From assembly GCA_945877315.1 (NCBI GenBank), contig CAMCRP010000025.1, positions 1-45,316 of the forward strand: a DNA stretch of 45,316 bases, read 5' to 3'. A program made the position numbers and the translations under genes. The stretch is from an uncultured Ruminococcus sp. GTDB lineage: Bacteria > Bacillota > Clostridia > Oscillospirales > Ruminococcaceae. The first letter of the stretch is position 1, and the number at the start of each line of letters is the position of its first letter. Below the pieces are notes generated by a model. That model saw nothing but the letters and a program-made list of their open reading frames with translations, had not been told where the DNA came from and made no database searches. Of the stretch, positions 22,964-30,695 are shown piece by piece.

Positions 22964-25405
22964 TTATTTTACGACGATATTTACAATTCTGCCCTTGACA
23001 TATATTTCCTTGACAATGCTCTTTCCGTCAATGAACGCCTTCACCTCGGGAACAGCCTTTGCCTTTTCCAGAGCGGAATCCTGTTCCTCGTCAACGCCGA
23101 CGAAGATCTTGCCCTTTAGCTTTCCGTTTACCTGAACAGCTATCTCAATGGTATCAACTACCAGCTCCTTTTCATCGTAACCGGGCCAAGGCTCGTAAGC
23201 AATGGTCTTGTCGTGACCGAGAACGCTCCAGATCTCCTCGCAAACGTGAGGAGCAACGGGAGAAAGCAGCTTAACAAGTCCCTCTGCATACTCTCTGGGA
23301 CACTTTCCTGCCTTGTAAACAGCGTTCACAAATATCATCATCTGGCTGATAGCGGTGTTGAACGCCAGAGCCTCAAAGTCATCGGTGACCTTCTTAACGG
23401 TCTGATGGTAAACTCTTGTAAGTGTGCCGTCATTGTCCTCGGTAAGGTTGGCGGGTTCTGTGAAAAAGTTCCATACTCTTGCAATAAACTTTCTTGCACC
23501 CTCTACGGCAGTGCTGCTCCAAGGCTTTGAAACCTCCAGAGGTCCCATAAACATCTCATAAAGACGGAGCGTATCTGCACCGTAATCTCTTACAATATCG
23601 CTGGGATTTACGACAAATTCGGGGTATCTCTTGCCCATCTTAATGCCGTTTTCGCCAAGTATCATTCCCTGATGAACAAGCTTCTTGAAGGGCTCCTTTG
23701 TGGGAGCAAGACCCTTGTCGTAAAGGTATCTGTTCCAAATTCTGGAATACATCAAATGACCTACCGCATGCTCGGGGCCGCCGATATACAGGTCAACGGG
23801 CATCCAATGCTTTAACAGCTCGGGATCTGCAAACATCTTATCGTTGTTGGGGTCAATATATCTGAAATAGTACCAGCTTGAACCTGCGGAACCGGGCATT
23901 GTGGAGGTTTCTCTTGTGCCCTTGATGCCGTTCTTGTCGTACTTCTTCCACTCCACAGCATTTTCAAGAGGTGCCTTGCCGTTTTTGCCCTTGTAATCCT
24001 CCAGCTCGGGGAGAATGAGGGGCAGCTCTTCATCGTCGAGAACGTGTATCTCACCGTTTTCCGTGTGAACAACGGGGACAGGCTCGCCCCAGTAACGCTG
24101 ACGGGCAAATATCCATTCTCTGAAATGATAGTTGACCGTGCGCTTTGCAACGCCCAGCTTTTCAAGCTTCGCGGTAATGGCTTCCTTAGCCTCCTCAACG
24201 GTCAGTCCCGTGAATTCCTCGGAATTTATCAGCTTATAGCCCTTTCCGAGATAATCGTGCTTTTCAAACGCCTTTTCGGAAACGTCAACATAACCCAGCT
24301 TTTCATCGCCGTCAATTACCTGAATCATATCAATGTTGTGTGCAATTGCATATTCAAAGTCACGCTGATCGTGAGAAGGAACAGCCATGACCGCACCCGT
24401 ACCATAGCTTGCCAGAACGAAATCACCGATGAACATTCTGACTTCCTTGCCGTTTACGGGATTTATGCAGGTAACGCCTTTGAGCTCACAGCCCGACTTG
24501 GTCTTGTTAAGCTCTGTGCGGTCCATATCGTTCTTTTTAAGGGTTTCGTCAATGTACGCCTGAACCTCGTCCTTGTTGGTGATACGGGGCATAAGGGACT
24601 TAACAATGTCACCGTCGGGAGCAAGCACCATAAAGGTGATACCGTAGATAGTTTCGATACAAGTTGTGAAAATGCTGAACTCACCGCCGCCCACAATGTC
24701 AAACTTGACCTCAACACCTGTGGACTTGCCTATCCAGTTGCGCTGCATGGCCTTTGTGGACTCCGGCCAGTCGATCTCGTCCAGACCTTCAAGAAGCTTT
24801 TCGGCAAATGCGGGCTGATCTATTACCCACTGCTTCATATTCTTTCTGACAACGGGATAGCCGCCGCGCTCGGATTTTCCGTCGATGACCTCATCGTTGG
24901 ACAGAACCGTACCCAGCTCCTCACACCAGTTTACTGGCATATCAACATACTTTGCATAGCCGTCCAGATACAGCTGCTTGAAGATCCACTGTGTCCACTT
25001 GTAGAACTCGGGGTCGGAGGTAGCAACCATCTTTGACCAGTCATAGTCGAAGCCCAGCTCTTTAAGCTGCTTTGAGAAGGTCTTGATGTTCTCCTGAGTG
25101 AAGCCGTTGGGGTGATTTCCCGTTGTTACGGCATACTGCTCTGCGGGCAGACCGAAGGAGTCATAACCCATAGGGTGAAGAACGTTGTAGCCCTGCATTC
25201 TCTTCATTCGGGAAACTATATCCGTAGCAGTGTAGCCCTCGGGGTGTCCCGCATGAAGTCCCACGCCCGAAGGATAAGGGAACATATCCAGAACATAATA
25301 CTTAGGCTTGGAGAAATCCCACACATCTGTCTTGAAGGTCTGATTTTCCTCCCAGTATTTCTGCCATTTTGCCTCAATTTTTGAGTGCTCGTATTTTTCT
25401 GCCAT
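22964..25405 (-). CDS. leuS: Leucyl-tRNA synthetase
   Basis: 813 residues, class I synthetase. Seen in order: the HIGH-type motif in PYPSGVGLHAGHPEGYT, zinc-less connective region, the editing (CP1) domain with TFMVLAPDGD and the conserved Asp/Thr region around GTGAVMAVPSHDQRDFEYA, the catalytic core up to the KMSKS-type loop, which here reads KMGKR near residue 590, then the tRNA-binding helical domain and a short C-terminal domain (VQVNGKLKGKIFV). It charges tRNA-Leu. AAAGGA lies before the ATG. I saw no T-box in the short space upstream; the small membrane gene ends 44 bases before. Confidence 0.98.
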   Translation of the reverse strand: MAEKYEHSKIEAKWQKYWEENQTFKTDVWDFSKPKYYVLDMFPYPSGVGLHAGHPEGYTATDIVSRMKRMQGYNVLHPMGYDSFGLPAEQYAVTTGNHPNGFTQENIKTFSKQLKELGFDYDWSKMVATSDPEFYKWTQWIFKQLYLDGYAKYVDMPVNWCEELGTVLSNDEVIDGKSERGGYPVVRKNMKQWVIDQPAFAEKLLEGLDEIDWPESTKAMQRNWIGKSTGVEVKFDIVGGGEFSIFTTCIETIYGITFMVLAPDGDIVKSLMPRITNKDEVQAYIDETLKKNDMDRTELNKTKSGCELKGVTCINPVNGKEVRMFIGDFVLASYGTGAVMAVPSHDQRDFEYAIAHNIDMIQVIDGDEKLGYVDVSEKAFEKHDYLGKGYKLINSEEFTGLTVEEAKEAITAKLEKLGVAKRTVNYHFREWIFARQRYWGEPVPVVHTENGEIHVLDDEELPLILPELEDYKGKNGKAPLENAVEWKKYDKNGIKGTRETSTMPGSAGSSWYYFRYIDPNNDKMFADPELLKHWMPVDLYIGGPEHAVGHLMYSRIWNRYLYDKGLAPTKEPFKKLVHQGMILGENGIKMGKRYPEFVVNPSDIVRDYGADTLRLYEMFMGPLEVSKPWSSTAVEGARKFIARVWNFFTEPANLTEDNDGTLTRVYHQTVKKVTDDFEALAFNTAISQMMIFVNAVYKAGKCPREYAEGLVKLLSPVAPHVCEEIWSVLGHDKTIAYEPWPGYDEKELVVDTIEIAVQVNGKLKGKIFVGVDEEQDSALEKAKAVPEVKAFIDGKSIVKEIYVKGRIVNIVVK

Positions 25406-25449
25406 TTTTAACCATTCCTTTGCATTGATTGATATATAAATTTTTACGT

Positions 25450-25641
25450 TTATTTCTTTGAAAACAGCTCTTTGATGTCCTTATTGAACAACAGCATCAG
25501 TACAGAGAATATGAATATCAGCACCACGGGGATAAAAACTATCGGTACCATGATAAAGTCGATGTGTTCCGCCGAGCCGCTATCCGGGAAAAGAATGCTA
25601 AAAGCGATCGGAATTGTCATTAACATTCTCAGAATTGACAC
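25450..25641 (-). CDS. Small two-helix membrane protein, unknown
   Basis: 63 residues if the GTG at 25641 is the start (AAGGGG is 13 bases upstream); an ATG five codons further is an alternative. Two hydrophobic segments surround a short loop (FPDSGSAEHID), and a basic tail KDIKELFSKK follows. It lies 36 bases after the 25678-25971 gene and 44 bases before leuS, in one row of genes. I do not recognise it. Confidence 0.55.
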   Translation of the reverse strand: MSILRMLMTIPIAFSILFPDSGSAEHIDFIMVPIVFIPVVLIFIFSVLMLLFNKDIKELFSKK

Positions 25642-25677
25642 AAATATCGTGTAACCCCTTGAAAAACGGTTTTTCTT

Positions 25678-25971
25678 TCACAGGAGAAAAGCAGTAATAA
25701 CATCCGCTGCTCCCACGATAATACCAAAAGCAGCTCCGAATCCAATCTTAAGAATCACGCCTTCTATAAGACCATAGACCATATTCAATGTAGACAAAGA
25801 TTGTACATTCTTCTCTGCTTTTTCAAGGCGTTCTTCCTCACTTCCCGCAAGCATACTGTTATCCATATCAAAGCCGATATCGCCGCTTTCGGTCTGACTG
25901 TCTGCGACCTCATAGTTCAGTGTTTCGCCATGTTTTTCGGTTTGCTTGTATTTATGAAAATCAACTGCCAT
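25678..25971 (-). CDS. Small membrane protein, unknown
   Basis: About 97 residues from the ATG at 25971, which follows GGTGG by seven bases; an ATG five codons earlier is less well placed. The first half is hydrophilic with a Glu/Lys helix (EEERLEKAEKNVQSL), the second half is one or two Gly-rich hydrophobic helices (VILKIGFGAAFGIIVGAADVI). It begins 24 bases after the end of the proline-rich membrane gene and probably shares its transcript. Function unknown. Confidence 0.65.
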   Translation of the reverse strand: MAVDFHKYKQTEKHGETLNYEVADSQTESGDIGFDMDNSMLAGSEEERLEKAEKNVQSLSTLNMVYGLIEGVILKIGFGAAFGIIVGAADVITAFLL

Positions 25972-25995
25972 AGAGATACCACCCATTTTCGGGGA

Positions 25996-26853
25996 TCAAT
26001 TAAGTGCTCCGCAGTAAGCCTTTACCTTCTTGCTGAAAAGCGTTCCCCAGACAATAAATCCCATCAGAGCCAATGAAGGCAGCAGAATCAGCATCAAAAC
26101 GCCCATTCCCAGACTGACAAATGATGCGACCTGCGCTCCAAATGCAGCCGAACCGATGACCGTAAACACAATTATTGCCAATACAGCTATAATTGCCAGC
26201 AGATATATGACGCCGAAAAATATCCTGCTCTTGTTTCCGCCCTTCATAAAGCAGACTGCCAGATAAATATTAAGCACCTGCGGGATAATATTCTCAATGA
26301 GAAGTCCGAATGTCTGCCCCAGAGCATAGGCACTGCCCTGACTGTGATCCACATTTGATGTGACGCTTGAAAACAGCGAGAGCAAAGAGCATACTATCAA
26401 AATAATTCCGATGACCTTTGCGATCTTTCTGCCGCCCTCAACCATCAGGTCATATTCAGAAAACTGCCTTGTGGCATACGCCTGTATGTACTGCGGCTGA
26501 ACATTCCCCTGCGGCGCATTGTACGGCTGAGCGTACTGCGGAGGAACATTCTGCGGTGCATTATACTGCGGAGGAACATTCCCGCTATTGGGCTGCGGCT
26601 GAACGGGCTGACCGTTCAAAGGCGGCAAACCGTTCGGCTGTCCCCCATTATCCTTTGACTCACCGAAAAACGGCGGAATGCTCCCATCGGCATAGTACGC
26701 TGCTTCCTCCTTCTCAGGATTCAGCGGTGGCAGACCTGACGGCTGAGATAAACCCATATCGTCCCTTTTCGGGGGCTTATACATATCGTCAAGCGGCGGC
26801 AGACCGTTATTATCATCAATGCCTATGCCTGTTTTATTGAAATTATCTGACAT
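25996..26853 (-). CDS. Proline-rich four-helix membrane protein with GLPPL repeats
   Basis: 285 residues. The N-terminal ~130 residues are low-complexity and rich in Pro, Gln and Asn, with the short motif GLPPL four times (first 80 residues) and NVPPQY/NAPQ repeats after that. The rest holds four hydrophobic segments (about 145-165, 185-200, 215-240, 248-275). The tail is probably cytoplasmic and could bind partner proteins. GGGGTG lies seven bases before the ATG. I do not recognise a named family; similar Pro-rich DUF4190-like proteins exist in Gram-positive bacteria. Confidence 0.75.
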   Translation of the reverse strand: MSDNFNKTGIGIDDNNGLPPLDDMYKPPKRDDMGLSQPSGLPPLNPEKEEAAYYADGSIPPFFGESKDNGGQPNGLPPLNGQPVQPQPNSGNVPPQYNAPQNVPPQYAQPYNAPQGNVQPQYIQAYATRQFSEYDLMVEGGRKIAKVIGIILIVCSLLSLFSSVTSNVDHSQGSAYALGQTFGLLIENIIPQVLNIYLAVCFMKGGNKSRIFFGVIYLLAIIAVLAIIVFTVIGSAAFGAQVASFVSLGMGVLMLILLPSLALMGFIVWGTLFSKKVKAYCGALN

Positions 26854-26898
26854 CTAAAATCACCCCAAGATATTTTTATGTTTGTCCCAAATTAATGC

Positions 26899-27255
26899 TT
26901 ATTTTATCAGCCAATCGGAAATATCCATCTCCGTGCCATCTCTCCAAAGGCGTTCCAGATTGTAAAAATCTCTCGTTTCCTTATAAAAGATATTCACAAC
27001 GAAATCGCCGTAATCAAGCACTATCCAGTTGGACTGACTGTTTCCCTGGATCCTTGAAGGTGCCTTGCCAAGCTCTTTCAGCTGAAACTCGACTTCATCG
27101 GCAAGTGCCCTCAGCTGTGTGGAGCTTGTACCGTCAGCAATGACAAAATAATCCGCAATAATAGTCAGGTCACCGATGCCGATTACTCTGATATCCTCTG
27201 CATGCTTGCTGTCAAGCGCCTTAACAGCGGCTTTTATATATTCAATCTGTTCCAA
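26899..27255 (-). CDS. rsfS: Ribosome silencing factor
   Basis: 118 residues. It shows the family pattern ALDSKHAEDIRVIGIGDLTIIADYF split as seen, GTSSTQLRALADEVEF, and SNWIVLDYGDFVVNIF. RsfS binds ribosomal protein L14 and blocks subunit joining when nutrients are limiting. The start is TTG at 27255 with AGGAG eight bases upstream. It follows yqeK by 21 bases, the usual nadD-yqeK-rsfS order. Confidence 0.96.
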   Translation of the reverse strand: MEQIEYIKAAVKALDSKHAEDIRVIGIGDLTIIADYFVIADGTSSTQLRALADEVEFQLKELGKAPSRIQGNSQSNWIVLDYGDFVVNIFYKETRDFYNLERLWRDGTEMDISDWLIK

Positions 27256-27276
27256 ATATTACACTCCTTGAAAAGT

Positions 27277-27846
27277 TTATTTATCTTCCTTACAATAGCG
27301 ATTGTATGCGTTGATGGTGTGAACGGGAATAAGCGAGCCCTTCGCCATAACGTCGGAAACGGAGAACTTCACCGCCTCCAGCATAGCCTTTTTCAGATTG
27401 GAGGACGCCAGCTTTCTCATTCGGGCAACGTCCTTGTAGCTGCGGTCGGCAGAGGTCAGGTCAGCCATATACACGATTTCCTCTAACAGAGACATATTTC
27501 CCCGCCCCGCCGTATGGTATCTTACCGCATTTAGCATATCCTCATCGTGGCAGCCCAGCACAAATTCCGCATAATACGCCCCCGCAATGGAATGCCATAG
27601 CGCAGGCACTTCCTTTTCCGCATCGCAGACATCTCTGCGGCTGAGAAGGACATAATTTTTCTGCTCCTCAAGCGGTATCTCCTTGCAAATATCGTGAAGC
27701 AGTCCCGCTGTGTACGCCTTTTCGGGGTCTGCACCGTATTTTTCGGCAAGCCTTTGTGCTTCGTCCGCAACATTTTTGCTGTGCTGCAAACGTTTCTTTG
27801 AAAGCCTAAGCCGCAAAACCTCTAAAAGCTCATCATTTCCTATCAA
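27277..27846 (-). CDS. yqeK: HD-domain Ap4A hydrolase YqeK
   Basis: 189 residues. The HD metal-binding residues appear in KRLQHSKNVADEA, GLLHDICKEIP, PALWHSIAGAYYAE and VRYHTAGRGNMSLLEEIVYMAD. The family splits diadenosine tetraphosphate symmetrically to two ADP. Start codon TTG at 27846, GGTGG upstream. The gene lies 17 bases after nadD. Confidence 0.95.
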   Translation of the reverse strand: MIGNDELLEVLRLRLSKKRLQHSKNVADEAQRLAEKYGADPEKAYTAGLLHDICKEIPLEEQKNYVLLSRRDVCDAEKEVPALWHSIAGAYYAEFVLGCHDEDMLNAVRYHTAGRGNMSLLEEIVYMADLTSADRSYKDVARMRKLASSNLKKAMLEAVKFSVSDVMAKGSLIPVHTINAYNRYCKEDK

Positions 27847-27863
27847 AGCAATTCACCCACCGC

Positions 27864-28457
27864 TTAAACATTTTTATCCAAAATATATTGTACAACTTTT
27901 TCGGGCAAATAGCAAGAGAAATCCTGCTTGTTTTCAATTTTTTCACGAATTTCTGTGGAGGACAGCGGAAACGGCTTTATTTTTATGAGCATTACCCTGC
28001 CGAATTTGGACAGCTCGTCTGCGGTTTTTCGGAGTTCATCAAAATCTCCGTCCTCCCGAGAAGCCGCCGCAATGGTAGCAAGCTGCATTATTTCCTCAAA
28101 TCTGTACCATCTTTTAAGTGACAAAAGCATATCGCTGCCCACTATGAAAAACAGTTCATCATCGGGGAACATTTCCCGAAAATGCCTGAGAGTCAGCACC
28201 GTATAGCTTACACCCTCATTGTCCACCTCATAGGAGCTTACCGAACACTCGGGAAATCCGCCGAAAGCCAGCCGACACATTTCAAGTCTGTCCTCTCCCG
28301 AAAACATAGGCTTTATCCCCTGCTTAAATGGGGAAATTCCCGTGGGGACAATAATAACTCTGTCCGGGTGAAGCTCATTTATCATCTCCCCGACAAGATT
28401 AATATGCCCATTATGAACGGGATTAAAGCTCCCGCCGAAAATTGCAGTTTTTCCCAT
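27864..28457 (-). CDS. nadD: Nicotinate-nucleotide adenylyltransferase
   Basis: 197 residues. The nucleotide-binding motif GGSFNPVHNGHINL is at the N-terminus, FFIVGSDMLLSLKRWYRFEEI is in the middle and the C-terminal SSTEIREKI motif is present. It makes deamido-NAD from nicotinate mononucleotide and ATP. Only three bases separate it from yhbY upstream, so translation is probably coupled. Confidence 0.97.
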   Translation of the reverse strand: MGKTAIFGGSFNPVHNGHINLVGEMINELHPDRVIIVPTGISPFKQGIKPMFSGEDRLEMCRLAFGGFPECSVSSYEVDNEGVSYTVLTLRHFREMFPDDELFFIVGSDMLLSLKRWYRFEEIMQLATIAAASREDGDFDELRKTADELSKFGRVMLIKIKPFPLSSTEIREKIENKQDFSCYLPEKVVQYILDKNV

Positions 28458-28460
28458 AGC

Positions 28461-28748
28461 TTACAGAGTTATCTTAGGCTCTTTGGGATTTCTGCGGTAA
28501 AGCACAAACTTGCTGCCTATGACCTGAACCACCTCTGCGCCTGTCTTTTCAGCCAATTCGTATGCAGCCTCTGCGGGGGAAAGCATTGCGCTGTCCAGCA
28601 CTCTGCACTTGATAAGCTCTCTTGCCCTAAGTGCGTCGTCCACCTGAGCGGTCATAGTGTCGGGAATGCCGCCCTTGCCTACCTGAAATATTGTATCCTC
28701 CGTAGAAGCAATGCCCTTGAGCTTTGCACGCTGTTTGCTTGTAAGCAT
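28461..28748 (-). CDS. yhbY: YhbY-type CRM-domain RNA-binding protein
   Basis: About 95 residues from the ATG at 28748, preceded by AAAGGAA; an in-frame ATG 18 bases upstream lies in the end of the preceding gene. It is a single CRM domain: LTSKQRAKLKGIA, the GKGG loop (FQVGKGGIPDTM), and VQVIGSKFVLYRRN. YhbY associates with pre-50S particles in E. coli. The usual neighbour of nadD in Firmicutes. Confidence 0.96.
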   Translation of the reverse strand: MLTSKQRAKLKGIASTEDTIFQVGKGGIPDTMTAQVDDALRARELIKCRVLDSAMLSPAEAAYELAEKTGAEVVQVIGSKFVLYRRNPKEPKITL

Positions 28749-28762
28749 AGTAAAAATTCCTT

Positions 28763-29716
28763 TCAATCAGTTATTCCGACATAGCCGGTGCGTTCTATTA
28801 TATCCTGCCCCTCAGAGGAAAGGATCCTGTCAATGAGCAGGGTTACATTTTCATTTGTGTTGTCCTTGCGGTAAACGGCATAGAAGCAGTCCGTTACGGG
28901 ATAGCTGCCGTTGCTTATGCTTTCCCTGTCTGGGTAAACTCCGTTGACGGAAAGCATTTTTATGTCCTGTTTCCCCGAAATATCCGAAACATAAAAGCGG
29001 AATGAGTAGCCAATAGACCTGCCGAACAGCACCGCAGGCGGCTCCATTAGGGGCGTATCGCCCATAAATGACACCATCGCCGTCTGAGAGCCGCTGTTTT
29101 CAGCTCTCTGTAAGGGTATTATGGGTGTGCTTTCGCCCCCAAGCTCTTTCCAGTTCTTGATCTTGCCGCTATAAATATCCTTAATCTGCTGTGCTGTAAG
29201 ACCGTTCACGGGATTGTCCGAATTTACGATAAACACAAAGGCTTCATAACCAATGGGAACAAGCAGAAGCTCCACGCCCTGACTTTCAGCATATTCAAGC
29301 TGCTTTTCCGAAGGCTGTGCAACGAAAATAATGTCTGCCGTGCCGTCGCATACAGCCTTGTATGCGCCAGTGGTGCCTGTTTTTTGCAGCAGGCTTTTTT
29401 CCGTAAAGCCGTCACCCGTAAATTCGCAACTTCCCTCGGGGTAGTATGCGTTCATAAAAGCGGAATAAACGGGAAAAAGTGCCGTTGCTCCGTCCAGAAC
29501 GGGAAGCTCGCCCGAAAGGGTAAGGTCTGTTTCCGTTTTTACCGCAAGAGAATTTTCCTCAAAGGGAAGATACTTGTCAAGCTCAATGGAGCTGCTTTTC
29601 ATAAGCTCTGGGGAGCGGTCAATATACTTTGAAGTAAAGCAGAAATATATCCCCAGGTCAAAAACCACAAATGACAGCAGAGTAAAAATAATGATAAGCC
29701 GTTGATTTTTTGTCAT
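28763..29716 (-). CDS. PstS-like substrate-binding protein, membrane anchored
   Basis: 317 residues: an N-terminal membrane helix (LIIIFTLLSFVVFDLGIYFCF) and then a PBP-like binding domain. Seen: ELPVLDGATALFPVYSAF (the phosphate-binding type start), GTADIIFVAQPSEKQ, NPVNGLTAQQIKDIYSGKIKNWKELGG (strongly typical of PstS), RAENSGSQTAM, and SNGSYPVTDCFYAVYR. There is no PstC/A/B nearby, so it may be an orphan binding protein or sensor. GGAGGG precedes the ATG. It ends inside the yhbY leader and follows a 44-residue membrane protein by 12 bases. Confidence 0.88.
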   Translation of the reverse strand: MTKNQRLIIIFTLLSFVVFDLGIYFCFTSKYIDRSPELMKSSSIELDKYLPFEENSLAVKTETDLTLSGELPVLDGATALFPVYSAFMNAYYPEGSCEFTGDGFTEKSLLQKTGTTGAYKAVCDGTADIIFVAQPSEKQLEYAESQGVELLLVPIGYEAFVFIVNSDNPVNGLTAQQIKDIYSGKIKNWKELGGESTPIIPLQRAENSGSQTAMVSFMGDTPLMEPPAVLFGRSIGYSFRFYVSDISGKQDIKMLSVNGVYPDRESISNGSYPVTDCFYAVYRKDNTNENVTLLIDRILSSEGQDIIERTGYVGITD

Positions 29717-29728
29717 ATCCGCCCTCCG

Positions 29729-29863
29729 TTACTCGTTGCTTATAAACGTAAGGATAGAGCAGTGCTCTTTAAGATAAAATGTGTATCCCGTAAGCCCTGC
29801 GGTGGATAAAATTCCAACAGCCGCAATTATTGCAAGTATTCTGCGAAACCTTTTGTTTTCCAT
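29729..29863 (-). CDS. 44-residue single-helix membrane protein
   Basis: A short gene with GAGGT seven bases before the ATG at 29863 and a TAA stop 12 bases before the PstS-like gene. The product starts MENKRFRRILAIIAAVGIL, one hydrophobic helix behind a basic stretch, then a short hydrophilic tail with one Cys. It sits exactly between two cotranscribed genes with no wasted space, which supports it being real. Function unknown. Confidence 0.6.
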   Translation of the reverse strand: MENKRFRRILAIIAAVGILSTAGLTGYTFYLKEHCSILTFISNE

Positions 29864-29876
29864 AGCTGTTACCTCA

Positions 29877-30122
29877 TTACATGTAAGCGATAGAAGCACT
29901 GAAAAGCAGTATGAGCATTACAATGGAAATAATAAAAACTCCGCCAATTACGCCGAATATGATACAGCAGGTTTTAAGCAGTTTTTTCTTTTCCGTATCC
30001 TCTGCACTGCATTTTTTGAATTTCGCAAGAAATATGAAAAAGAATACAATAATTGCTGCGGGGACTCCAAATACTGCAATAATGCAGAAAATGTAAAACA
30101 TTACCCCTATGAATGTCTGCAT
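29877..30122 (-). CDS. Small two-helix membrane protein, unknown
   Basis: 81 residues with two long hydrophobic segments (first ~35 residues and ~50-80) and a charged loop with KKCSAEDTEKKKLLK. AAAGGGAGAG lies just before the ATG, which overlaps the rdgB end closely (one base gap). No family recognised. Confidence 0.7.
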   Translation of the reverse strand: MQTFIGVMFYIFCIIAVFGVPAAIIVFFFIFLAKFKKCSAEDTEKKKLLKTCCIIFGVIGGVFIISIVMLILLFSASIAYM

Positions 30123-30123
30123 A

Positions 30124-30693
30124 TTACTCTCCCTTTAAATACTCCTCAAACTGCCGCAAAGCGTCCGCACGATGACTGATCTTATTCTTCTCCTCGGCAG
30201 ATATTTCCGCAAATGATTTATCCCCTACCATAAAAATAGGGTCGTAGCCGAAGCCGTTTGTGCCCCGCTTTTCAAGTCCGATGTGTCCCTCGCATTTTCC
30301 CGTAAAGGTCTTTGCCTGACCGTCCTTTCCGATATAGCAGATGCAGCAGACAAATCTAGCCGTGCGCTTGTCATATTCAACGCCCTTGAGCTTGTCAAGC
30401 ACCTTTTGGCATCGGTGTCCCGGCTCTGCATATCTTGCGGAATATACCCCCGGCTCGCCGTTCAAAAAGTCTACCTGTAAGCCGCTGTCATCGGCAATGC
30501 AGGGTTCGTTTGTCAGCTTGTGAACGGCATTTGCTTTCAGAAAAGCGTTTTCCTCAAAGGTCACGCCGTTTTCTTCTACGTCAATATCAACGCCCGCCTC
30601 CGACTGCGAAATGACCTCATATCCCAAAGGCGAAAGTATCTCCCCCACCTCACGAACCTTGTTTTTATTGTTGGTAGCAAGTATTATTCTCAT
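30124..30693 (-). CDS. rdgB: XTP/dITP diphosphatase (non-canonical purine NTPase)
   Basis: 189 residues. It has the signature ATNNKNKVREVGEIL, the catalytic EENAFLKANA and PCIADDSGLQVDFLNGEPGVYSARY split as seen, and GTNGFGYDPIF. It removes ITP, dITP and XTP from nucleotide pools. The ATG lies two bases after the ftsY stop codon. Confidence 0.97.
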   Translation of the reverse strand: MRIILATNNKNKVREVGEILSPLGYEVISQSEAGVDIDVEENGVTFEENAFLKANAVHKLTNEPCIADDSGLQVDFLNGEPGVYSARYAEPGHRCQKVLDKLKGVEYDKRTARFVCCICYIGKDGQAKTFTGKCEGHIGLEKRGTNGFGYDPIFMVGDKSFAEISAEEKNKISHRADALRQFEEYLKGE

Positions 30694-30695
30694 AG

